The notes under the pieces are model-generated. The model was not told where the DNA came from and did no database searches. It saw nothing but the letters and a program-made list of their open reading frames with translations. The translations under genes and the position numbers were made by a program. From Candidatus Saccharimonadota bacterium (GTDB lineage: Bacteria; Patescibacteriota; Saccharimonadia; Saccharimonadales; Saccharimonadaceae), in contig JAEEUB010000007.1 in the NCBI GenBank assembly GCA_016286785.1, positions 1-39,734 on the forward strand: a stretch of DNA of 39,734 nt, in the 5' to 3' direction. The first letter of the stretch is position 1; each line of letters starts with the position of its first letter. Positions 25,552 to 31,679 of this stretch are shown one piece after another.

Positions 25552-26448
25552 TTATTTCTTAGAGCTATTTTTGCGACGAGATACGAAATAGATGCCGCCA
25601 AAACTAGCAATTAACAGAACGATGAGGCTAGTTACAAGAAAGTCTGATTTAGAGACGTTTAGCGCCCCGGCTGTAAGTGTACCAGTGTTAGGTACATCGG
25701 TTGGAACGTTTTTTCTAGTATAATCTAGGCCTACTACGTATGGTACGTACAAATCTTCGCCGTTTGCATTGTAGGCAGTAGTGGTGATTATATATTTTCC
25801 TGCCGCATAGCCTTCTTCGGCGAACGGTAATTCTACTTTAGTGGTTCCACGCGGAACGGTGATGGTCCATAGAAGTTTCTCTGGATCTTTTTCGTCATAA
25901 ATATTAAGCACTAGAGTATCGATTTCCGGATTGTCTAGATCGTAATCTAGATTGGCGTAGACATCTTCGGTGTCGGGATCTTGCTCTACGGTTGTGGTTA
26001 CTGGATAATACGAAATAGCGATAGCATCTTCGTATGGTTCACCATAGATTCCCTCACCAATTACTTTGATTGTCATATCTCCATATCCGTATCCAGATAG
26101 GTCTATGGATATTCCGGCGGTTCCAGTATCTTCGCTTAAATCAATTTCGCCAAGATCTACGGCGTGAGTGGTGCCGTGGTCATCGGTGTATATTAATTGT
26201 GCCGTGGCTTTTCGAAGTTTTCCATATTCAAATTCAACAGTTTGTTGTGGATGCGACAAAATTGCGTCATTGCTTGGATTGTTGATTTTAATCCATGCAT
26301 GACTATTTACCACGGTTACAACAACGGTGTCGGTTACACCGTCCATGGCTGAGGTATCTGATGATGGCATAATTGCGGCGAGAAGCGTCATTACTATGAC
26401 TGCTACGAGCCCAAAAATGCCAAGTATTGTTTTTGATGTTTTTTTCAT
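25552..26448 (-). CDS. Secreted surface protein with VPNTG sorting-type C-terminus
   Basis: 298 residues. An N-terminal signal peptide (KKTSKTILGIFGLVAVIV, cleavage probably near residue 33) is followed by an acidic beta-rich ectodomain, then VPNTG, a hydrophobic segment of about 20 residues and RRKNSSKK. This is the layout of a sortase substrate, with Val in place of the usual Leu of LPxTG. The ectodomain (residues about 40-250) looks like two Ig-like folds but I do not assign a family. It follows the DUF916-like gene after 53 nt and likely forms a unit with it. The same VPxTG occurs in the adhesin gene at the window start. Confidence 0.85.
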   Translation of the reverse strand: MKKTSKTILGIFGLVAVIVMTLLAAIMPSSDTSAMDGVTDTVVVTVVNSHAWIKINNPSNDAILSHPQQTVEFEYGKLRKATAQLIYTDDHGTTHAVDLGEIDLSEDTGTAGISIDLSGYGYGDMTIKVIGEGIYGEPYEDAIAISYYPVTTTVEQDPDTEDVYANLDYDLDNPEIDTLVLNIYDEKDPEKLLWTITVPRGTTKVELPFAEEGYAAGKYIITTTAYNANGEDLYVPYVVGLDYTRKNVPTDVPNTGTLTAGALNVSKSDFLVTSLIVLLIASFGGIYFVSRRKNSSKK

Positions 26449-26501
26449 ACTCTACACTCTCTTTTTAATTTTTATTGTTTATTTTGGTTTCGTAAAATCG
26501 T

Positions 26502-27500
26502 CTAGATAGCCAACCTAGAGCGACGTGCTTTACGTTTCCTGATTAGCATTATAATCCATATGGTTAAAAATGTCAATAATAAAATTACACCAATTAGCGC
26601 TACTGGCGAGAATAAGAAGAAAGTGCGCTCGGTTGTTTCTGTTTGATCGCCAGCGGTTACTGTCCAAGTAGCTTTGTATAGTCCAAAACCTGGAGTATCC
26701 TTCCATTCTTCAAAGACACTCATCTCTACTTCTGGGATAACGGAGACTCTGGCGCCGTTGGTGTTTTCGTAGGACGAGAATCCGATAATTGGTTTAACTT
26801 CTAGTTTTCCGGTTGCAACAAAATCCACATTGCCGTTATTTTTTACCTTTGCGGTTGCATATATGTTGTTGCGTGAGATTTCATTTTCGGTTATTCCCTT
26901 TTCGATCGAGAGCTTAGAAACCTCGGCAGAGATAATATTTTCCCCTTCGGTAGCATGACCATATACTACGATGCCTGGGCTTGCTTCTGTGCGGATACCG
27001 CTACCAGATGTTACGCTGGTTAAGGCGTGAGTAAATATCACAGCATATTGGCCGCCGCTAGGCATGTTGATTGGAGTTTTGATGCGGTATTTTACGTTGA
27101 GCTTTTCGTTGCCGGGGATAGTGAATGTCGGTTTTTCGACATAGTTTCCAGATGCGTCTTCAAAAGTCATCCAACGGGACAATTGGGTAAAGTTGTTTTC
27201 TTTGGAAAATCCTAGCTTGTAGGCATCCTCTTCTTCGGAATAGGTGTAGGAATATGGACTAGCGTATACTTCGACTTTGATTTCGCTTTCGCCTTCGTTT
27301 TTGATTTCGAAGGTATTTTCGACTATGGAATCTGGAGGTAGTTTTACCACGAAATTGGCTGGTGATAGTCGGATGCTGGTGCCGGATGTATCTTCGCTGG
27401 CCTTAGTTTCTTCTTCGGCGTATACTTGGCCTACAAAAAACCCTAAGCCAAGAACCATTAAAAGGCCGATTGCTAGGGTACTTATAATATTCTTTTTCAT
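26502..27500 (-). CDS. Secreted, C-terminally anchored protein, DUF916/WxL-interacting-like
   Basis: 332 residues: signal peptide (residues 1-28, ending VYA), an ectodomain with RLSPANFVVKLPPDSI, then IKNEGESEIKV and a second Ig-like part (AKVKNNGNVDF), one membrane helix (about 302-323) and a strongly basic end (RKRKARRSR). The ectodomain resembles DUF916-type domains, which in Gram-positives bind peptidoglycan or WxL proteins; the match is by pattern only. It is encoded upstream of the VPNTG protein, so the two may act together at the envelope. The ribosome binding site is strong (AAAGGAGGTAG before the ATG). Confidence 0.75.
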   Translation of the reverse strand: MKKNIISTLAIGLLMVLGLGFFVGQVYAEEETKASEDTSGTSIRLSPANFVVKLPPDSIVENTFEIKNEGESEIKVEVYASPYSYTYSEEEDAYKLGFSKENNFTQLSRWMTFEDASGNYVEKPTFTIPGNEKLNVKYRIKTPINMPSGGQYAVIFTHALTSVTSGSGIRTEASPGIVVYGHATEGENIISAEVSKLSIEKGITENEISRNNIYATAKVKNNGNVDFVATGKLEVKPIIGFSSYENTNGARVSVIPEVEMSVFEEWKDTPGFGLYKATWTVTAGDQTETTERTFFLFSPVALIGVILLLTFLTIWIIMLIRKRKARRSRLAI

Positions 27501-27543
27501 CTACCTCCTTTGTTTTGTTGTGATCGCTTTGCACCACTAAGTT

Positions 27544-27634
27544 TGGTGCGCGCGACTGGACTTGAACCAGCACAGCTGTAAATGTGGCCACTACCACCTC
27601 AAGGTAGCGTGTCTACCAATTCCACCACGCGCGC
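27544..27634 (-). tRNA. tRNA-Leu (anticodon GAG)
   Basis: A class II tRNA with long variable arm. The acceptor stem is 7 alternating G-C pairs (27548-27554 with 27628-27634). The D-arm has GGTGGAATTGGTAGACACG and the anticodon stem CTACC/GGTAG holds the loop TTGAGGT, anticodon GAG, for CUC and CUU. The T-arm is GCTGG-TTCAAGT-CCAGT. Discriminator A and CCA are encoded (27544-27547). TGATATAAT ends 8 nt before the first base, so the transcript may start at or next to the mature 5' end. Confidence 0.95.
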
Positions 27635-27642
27635 ATAGCACA

Positions 27643-27648
27643 ATTATA
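27643..27648 (-). promoter_or_regulatory. -10 of tRNA-Leu, nearly no 5' leader
   Basis: Minus-strand TATAAT preceded by TGA; 8 nt separate it from the first tRNA base, so little or no 5' leader would be transcribed. Confidence 0.65.
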
Positions 27649-27663
27649 TCACAATATTTATGA

Positions 27664-29397
27664 TTATGGGGTTTTGTTTTTGGTGGTTTTATTAACCGCC
27701 CAGTTATTGATATCGACGAAACGATCGAGGGCGGTGACAAGCTTAGTATCGTCACTAAAAGTACGTACGTTTTTATTATAAAAATAAGTTAGATTGGATT
27801 TGTAAAGTCCGATAGCGGGTACGTTTGTCACCCAGCGTTCGAGGAAGCTCTCGTATTTTTTTATTCTAAGGTTTTCGTCCAAAGTGTCACGCGCGCCAAG
27901 AAGTAAATCGTCTACTAGCGTATCTTTATAGTTTGAGAGATTGAGCCCTCCCGCAGAAGCCTGTGAGGAGTGATAATACGGTAATAAATCTGGATCTGCT
28001 CCGAGTTCAATTTCGTATATTAAAATGTCGTAATTTCGTTTCGAAATGACATTGGTGATGAAGTCCTGGTTCTCTTCGTAGATTGAGACAGTAGCCTCAA
28101 TTCCCAGGTTTTCTAATTCTGATTTAACCGTTTCTGTAACGTTTGGTAAATATCCGGAATTAGCTGTTGCGATATCTATATGGATTGGAGTTTCGCCTGA
28201 TAACTCCGATATTTTGGTTTTGGCCGTTTCGGCGTCATATTCTGGAAGGGCGGGATAATTGCTGATTTCTATTTGTGAACTTAGTAAAGGATAATTAAGT
28301 GGCAGAGCTTCTTTTGCTTGCTCGCGAATCTTGGCTAAATCTATTCCTTGTCTGATGGCTTCTCTCAATTCTCTTTGTTTGACGCTTTCGTGCGCGGTGT
28401 TAAAGAAAATAAATGCACCCGAATTTAACGTGGAGTTTTTCTGATTAAATTGATCGGAGTTAATCTGGCTGGAGTCTATTTCGGATAATTCTGCGGTAGC
28501 CGTAACCGCTCCACTATTGATTGCGCGAATAACGTCTTCTTTACTATTATATGTATGGATTGCGAAGCCGTTAAGTAAAGGTCTCCCCTTGTAGTAATCT
28601 GGGTTAGTAGATAGATAATAGACAAATTCTCCTGGAGTAGAATTTTGGGCAGCATTGTACGAAAAGGCTCCAGAAGTAACTGGAGATTTAGAGAAATTGT
28701 CCTCTACGAGCGTTTTGGGGTTAGTATTTTCTAGAACATGCTTTGGGACAACTGGAAAATCGAGGGCTGAAATAAAGTCAGCATACGGTGTGGGCAGAGT
28801 GAAGATGATTTCTCCCGCTTCGCTTATCGAAGCCTTAACGTTGGCGAGATTAGAATCGTAGATTGAGTTTACGGCCGGATCTTTGATTAATTCCATGGTA
28901 AATAATACGTCGTCATTGGTAATTGGTTCGCCGTCTGACCACTTTAAATTATCTTTTAATTTTACGATCCATGTTTTGCCGTTTTCGCTTGGAGTGATTG
29001 ATTTTGCGAGACCAATTCCGGGGTGGCCAGAGTAATCATTGTTGGAAATCGTGGCGAACAGTAATTTACTTAATACCTTTTCGCTGCTCGTTGTAGCAAA
29101 AAGAGGGTTAAGAGAAGCAACTTCCCCTAATGTAGCCTCGGTATAGGTACCCCCGGTTGTAAAAACGTTTTCGGCGTATGAATTACCGAACCAAAAGGCT
29201 TGAGCTATCGCTAACACGATTAGGGCACTAATCATTAATATCCACTCAAGAATCAATAAACGAATATTTTCGACGTGAGAAATACGATTGATGAGTTTTT
29301 CTTTGATGTGTTTACGGCTGTTTTCGCTAGCTTTTAGAGAAGCTTTAGAAAACTTTCTTGCTATCTTTTGCCCACGCTTTTTGATTGAGTTTGCCAT
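27664..29397 (-). CDS. Oligopeptide ABC transporter substrate-binding protein, membrane-anchored
   Basis: 577 residues of the SBP family 5 (OppA/DppA type): LNPLFATTSSEKVLSKLLF, WIVKLKDNLKWSDGEPITNDDVLFT and the later DILIYEIELGADPD region. An unusual 45-residue basic cytoplasmic part precedes one membrane helix (about 46-68); there is no lipobox Cys, so it is held by a signal anchor and not a lipid. It would capture peptides outside the cell. The permease and ATPase genes are not adjacent. The ATG lies 1 nt after the secG stop, so it is probably coupled to secG. Confidence 0.9.
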   Translation of the reverse strand: MANSIKKRGQKIARKFSKASLKASENSRKHIKEKLINRISHVENIRLLILEWILMISALIVLAIAQAFWFGNSYAENVFTTGGTYTEATLGEVASLNPLFATTSSEKVLSKLLFATISNNDYSGHPGIGLAKSITPSENGKTWIVKLKDNLKWSDGEPITNDDVLFTMELIKDPAVNSIYDSNLANVKASISEAGEIIFTLPTPYADFISALDFPVVPKHVLENTNPKTLVEDNFSKSPVTSGAFSYNAAQNSTPGEFVYYLSTNPDYYKGRPLLNGFAIHTYNSKEDVIRAINSGAVTATAELSEIDSSQINSDQFNQKNSTLNSGAFIFFNTAHESVKQRELREAIRQGIDLAKIREQAKEALPLNYPLLSSQIEISNYPALPEYDAETAKTKISELSGETPIHIDIATANSGYLPNVTETVKSELENLGIEATVSIYEENQDFITNVISKRNYDILIYEIELGADPDLLPYYHSSQASAGGLNLSNYKDTLVDDLLLGARDTLDENLRIKKYESFLERWVTNVPAIGLYKSNLTYFYNKNVRTFSDDTKLVTALDRFVDINNWAVNKTTKNKTP

Positions 29398-29398
29398 A

Positions 29399-29626
29399 TT
29401 ATGCCGGAATTAAGAGTAATCCTATTATTGAAGAAACAAAAACTAATGTTGTGACAATTGTAGTTATGAAGAGTGATTTCTCTAGGCCACGTCTTGTAGT
29501 GTATAACTCGCTAGAGCTGCCCGAACCGGAGCCGAGCGATGCGCCACGTTGTTGTACTAAAATTAAAAGGATAGTCAGGATTGCTGAGATAAAAATGATA
29601 ATTTCTAAAAATCTTCCTATGTCCAT
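29399..29626 (-). CDS. secG: Preprotein translocase subunit SecG
   Basis: 75 residues with two membrane helices flanking the typical LVQQRGASLGSGSGSS loop and a TRRGLEK segment. SecG assists SecYE in protein export. AGGAGTT precedes the ATG by about 6 nt. It sits between uvrC (17 nt upstream) and the substrate-binding protein gene. Confidence 0.93.
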   Translation of the reverse strand: MDIGRFLEIIIFISAILTILLILVQQRGASLGSGSGSSSELYTTRRGLEKSLFITTIVTTLVFVSSIIGLLLIPA

Positions 29627-29643
29627 AAAAATAACTCCTGTTC

Positions 29644-30912
29644 TTAATTTAGCATATTTTTTCTTTTGAGTAAAGAATGATATGTGATGGCAAAGCGGTG
29701 GGCTTCTTCGTCTACTCTGGCAATTAGTCTCGTGACGTGATCGCCGCTAGATAACTTTATGCGACGGAAGCTACCAGTGGCTTCGGGTATTACGAGGGTG
29801 ACCTTAGCTGATTTTGAATGATCTCCAGATTTGCTGCGTCCAATTATTGGAATATTATAGGGCCCAATAAGTGGAAGCACTGCATTAATCTGCGTTTCTC
29901 CACCATCAATAAGTATCAGATTCGGAAAATCCCATTCTTTGTGTTTTAGTCTTCGTTCTATAACTTCTCGCAAGCTTTTTAAATCGTCGTTTGTGGAGGT
30001 GCGTACTTTAAATTTGCGATATTCGCTTCTGGTGGCGGTGCCGTTTACGAAAACTACCATACTGCCAACCGTATCTTTGCCGGATTGGTGCGAGATGTCG
30101 TAGCCTTCGATTCGGCGTGGTGGTGAGATTAGATTTAGCATTTTTTGAAGCTGTTTTAAGGCTTGGTCTGACGAAATATCCAAGAACTCTTTGTCTGAAA
30201 AAACGATTTTCTTTTGTAGCTCTTTTAGGCCTCTTAGTTGGTCTCTTGCTTCTGCTGCGGCTTCAAAGTTTCCTTTTTTTGATTCTAGCAGCATAGTTTT
30301 TTCGAGTTCTTTTAGGAGTTTTTTTCTGTCGCCTTCGAGGTAGCGAATCATTTTTTTGAGATTTCGTTTATAATCTTTGGCGGTTGACTTGCCGATTTCG
30401 ATACCCGGAGTTAGTCCAAGGTCGGTGTTTAGTGTTTTTCTGCCCGTGTATGGTTTGTCGTAGTATGGGAAAATCCTGCGCAATATTCTTACCGCTTTCT
30501 CGATTCCCGATTTGCCATAAAATGGCCCAACGTAAGTAGCTTTATCGTCTGTGGGGTTACGTGTGAACGAAACAAAAGGTACTTCTGATTTTAAATCGAT
30601 TCTAACGTAGGATACGGTTTTATCGTCGCGTAGCAAGATATTCCATTTTGGCATGTAACGTTTGATCATTTCTGCTTCTAAAAATAAAGCATCCATTTCG
30701 GTATCAACTACGATCCAGTCGGTGTCTACAATTTCTGAAACTAAGGCTTCGGTTTTTGGGTCTTTTTGAGATTTTTGAAAATATTGTCGAACGCGGTTTT
30801 TGAGGACGGCTGCTTTCCCTACATAGATTATTTCATTATTGACGTTTTTATGAAAATAAACTCCGGGACTTGCCGGGAGGGTTTTTAGCTTTTCTTTTAA
30901 CGCCTCGTTCAT
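29644..30912 (-). CDS. uvrC: Excinuclease ABC subunit C, short form without HhH domain
   Basis: 422 residues against about 600 for usual UvrC. The N-terminal GIY-YIG nuclease (GVY at 17-19, YVG at 30-32), a UVR motif (KGNFEAAAEARDQLRGL) and the RNase H-like nuclease domain (EGYDISHQSG, SMVVFVNG, LILIDGGETQ, HRFAITYHSLL) are present. The chain ends right after this domain, so the tandem helix-hairpin-helix domain that binds DNA is absent. It should cut DNA on both sides of lesions marked by UvrB. TGCTATAAT lies 6 nt before the ATG, so the mRNA is probably leaderless. Confidence 0.95.
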   Translation of the reverse strand: MNEALKEKLKTLPASPGVYFHKNVNNEIIYVGKAAVLKNRVRQYFQKSQKDPKTEALVSEIVDTDWIVVDTEMDALFLEAEMIKRYMPKWNILLRDDKTVSYVRIDLKSEVPFVSFTRNPTDDKATYVGPFYGKSGIEKAVRILRRIFPYYDKPYTGRKTLNTDLGLTPGIEIGKSTAKDYKRNLKKMIRYLEGDRKKLLKELEKTMLLESKKGNFEAAAEARDQLRGLKELQKKIVFSDKEFLDISSDQALKQLQKMLNLISPPRRIEGYDISHQSGKDTVGSMVVFVNGTATRSEYRKFKVRTSTNDDLKSLREVIERRLKHKEWDFPNLILIDGGETQINAVLPLIGPYNIPIIGRSKSGDHSKSAKVTLVIPEATGSFRRIKLSSGDHVTRLIARVDEEAHRFAITYHSLLKRKNMLN

Positions 30913-30918
30913 GACTAG

Positions 30919-30924
30919 ATTATA
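30919..30924 (-). promoter_or_regulatory. Leaderless promoter of uvrC
   Basis: Minus-strand TATAAT preceded by TGC, 6 nt before the uvrC ATG; secG and the SBP gene may be read from it too. Confidence 0.75.
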
Positions 30925-30937
30925 GCAAATTCAAGAT

Positions 30938-30969
30938 AAAAGGAAACCCCGGGACGCTAGGTCCCGGGG
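30938..30969 (-). terminator. GC-rich terminator of small unit A
   Basis: A perfect 9-bp stem CCCCGGGAC / GTCCCGGGG (30947-30969, 5-nt loop) is followed on the minus strand by TTTCCTTTT. It ends the transcript of unit A, 14 bp before the uvrC -10. Confidence 0.85.
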
Positions 30970-31007
30970 CTCGTCAGGTTCGCAGTTATGGGCTTAGGGC
31001 AGTACGC

Positions 31008-31139
31008 TTAGGCGTCGGAGCCGTGACGCCTAAACGCGTTGCGGTGTGAATGAGGGGCGTCTCCGCCGTTCCTTTGGCATCGATTGGGGGCAACGGCGTG
31101 TTGATGTACGGGCGCAGCCCGCGCTGGTCTATTGAACAT
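31008..31139 (-). CDS. Possible 43-residue basic peptide in unit A
   Basis: AAGGGAG lies 3 nt before an ATG; the frame gives 43 residues rich in Arg, His, Ala and Pro, without hydrophobic stretch. The codons are GC-rich. The stop codon is inside a perfect 9-bp stem-loop. It resembles nothing I know; it could be chance. Confidence 0.25.
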   Translation of the reverse strand: MFNRPARAAPVHQHAVAPNRCQRNGGDAPHSHRNAFRRHGSDA

Positions 31140-31181
31140 ATTCTCCCTTCTTTTGAAGTGATAGGGGGCGCGGCGCATATG

Positions 31182-31211
31182 CTACTGGGTGGCGGTATAA
31201 TGCCAAATCAT
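31182..31211 (-). CDS. Possible 9-residue leader peptide in unit A
   Basis: GAGGAGG lies 6-7 nt before ATG; the product would be MIWHYTATQ. The start context GCCTATGATT and the distance from the predicted 5' end (60 nt) match the 21-residue frame of unit B (63 nt). Confidence 0.35.
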   Translation of the reverse strand: MIWHYTATQ

Positions 31212-31277
31212 AGGCATCCCTCCTCATACTGTTCTCGACGATTAATGTTCGCGAGCCAAGTGGCTCGTTATCGTTTT

Positions 31278-31306
31278 ATGATATCACTTCGTAAAGTTTT
31301 TGTCAA
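31278..31306 (-). promoter_or_regulatory. Consensus promoter of small unit A
   Basis: Minus-strand TTGACA (31301-31306), spacer of exactly 17, TGA then TATCAT (31278-31283). The -35 box follows the terminator T-run of unit B by 1 bp. Confidence 0.85.
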
Positions 31307-31307
31307 T

Positions 31308-31340
31308 AAAAAAGTGCCCCGAGACTTATTGTCTCGGGGC
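31308..31340 (-). terminator. GC-rich terminator of small unit B
   Basis: A perfect 10-bp stem GCCCCGAGAC / GTCTCGGGGC (31316-31340, 5-nt loop) is followed on the minus strand by ACTTTTTT. Confidence 0.9.
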
Positions 31341-31384
31341 GCTTGCGAACTCCCCTAAAGGGGTGCTTCCCTCCGCCCGATAAG

Positions 31385-31429
31385 CTATCGTGACGGACGG
31401 GCCTTGATAACGGCTCTGATAAAGATCAT
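31385..31429 (-). CDS. Possible 14-residue peptide in unit B
   Basis: AAGGAGAAGGTG precedes the ATG by 5-11 nt; product MIFIRAVIKARPSR, short, basic and partly hydrophobic. It starts 4 nt after the 9-codon frame ends. Evidence for translation is only the site and spacing. Confidence 0.25.
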   Translation of the reverse strand: MIFIRAVIKARPSR

Positions 31430-31433
31430 CAGC

Positions 31434-31463
31434 TCACCTTCTCCTTTTTTCCATGGGTGACAT
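31434..31463 (-). CDS. Possible 9-residue peptide in unit B
   Basis: CAGGAG lies 2 nt before an ATG (MSPMEKRRR), and a second in-frame ATG follows. Its codons overlap the ribosome binding site of the next frame, so translating it could influence that frame. Confidence 0.2.
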   Translation of the reverse strand: MSPMEKRRR

Positions 31464-31495
31464 TACTCCTGGGCTTCTTCGGCCGTTCTCGAAGC

Positions 31496-31561
31496 CTACT
31501 TGGCGGCCCAGGTGGCAGCGGCATAGCTATTTTTGATATTCTGCATGCAATTGACAATCAT
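31496..31561 (-). CDS. Possible 21-residue peptide in unit B
   Basis: AAGGTAA lies about 5 nt before the ATG in the GCCTATGATT context shared with unit A. The product MIVNCMQNIKNSYAAATWAAK is weakly amphipathic. The 3' end (GCC..ACC..GCC..AAG TAG) resembles the end of the 9-codon frame of unit A (ACC GCC ACC CAG TAG). Confidence 0.35.
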   Translation of the reverse strand: MIVNCMQNIKNSYAAATWAAK

Positions 31562-31630
31562 AGGCGTTACCTTACCCTTCTTCGAGGTTTAACGTGCTGG
31601 AATCGGCTTTTGCCGATTCAGGATGTTGTT

Positions 31631-31659
31631 AGTATACCACTATGAATTATTTTTGTCAA
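31631..31659 (-). promoter_or_regulatory. Consensus promoter of small unit B
   Basis: Minus-strand TTGACA (31654-31659), spacer of exactly 17, TGG then TATACT (31631-31636). Confidence 0.85.
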
Positions 31660-31679
31660 TACTTTTTCGAAAAAAAGGT

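Larger units (their letters stand above)
30938..31271 (-). ncRNA. Small transcription unit A: structured RNA and/or tiny-peptide mRNA, unknown
   Basis: A transcript of about 334 nt is predicted between the promoter at 31278-31306 and the terminator at 30938-30969. No known RNA family was recognised. It contains a 5' stem-loop CGAGCC-AAGT-GGCTCG (31252-31267), a 9-bp perfect stem at 31008-31033 and a 5-bp stem CGGGC/GCCCG near 31110. Two small frames have ribosome binding sites: 9 codons at 31182-31211 and 43 codons at 31008-31139. The 9-bp stem covers the stop of the second, which favours RNA structure over coding. The unit is GC-richer than its neighbours. It shares its architecture and the GCCTATGATT segment with unit B. 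Confidence 0.5.
31308..31624 (-). ncRNA. Small transcription unit B: structured RNA and/or tiny-peptide mRNA, unknown
   Basis: A transcript of about 317 nt is predicted between the promoter at 31631-31659 and the terminator at 31308-31340. The 5' end folds into GAATCGGC-AAAA-GCCGATTC (31600-31619), starting 5 nt from the predicted first base. Three small frames with purine-rich sites upstream follow: 21 codons (31496-31561), 9 codons (31434-31463), 14 codons (31385-31429). The last part has further stems (CCCC-TTTA-GGGG near 31350; CGATA/TATCG near 31380). Not RNase P, tmRNA or SRP RNA by their conserved sequences. The unit sits directly after the stop of the 501-residue membrane protein gene and just upstream of unit A. 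Confidence 0.5.

Noticed and set aside
31050-31358. A 102-codon open frame on the plus strand across the small units
   Set aside because: It runs antisense through the promoter and terminators of units A and B, has no ribosome binding site, and includes stem sequences; the minus-strand signals explain the region better.
30938-31659. RNase P RNA, tmRNA or SRP RNA in the small units
   Set aside because: None of their conserved cores (GAGGAAAGTCCGGGC of RNase P, tRNA-like end with CCA of tmRNA, the SRP GGAAGGAAGC loop) was found.
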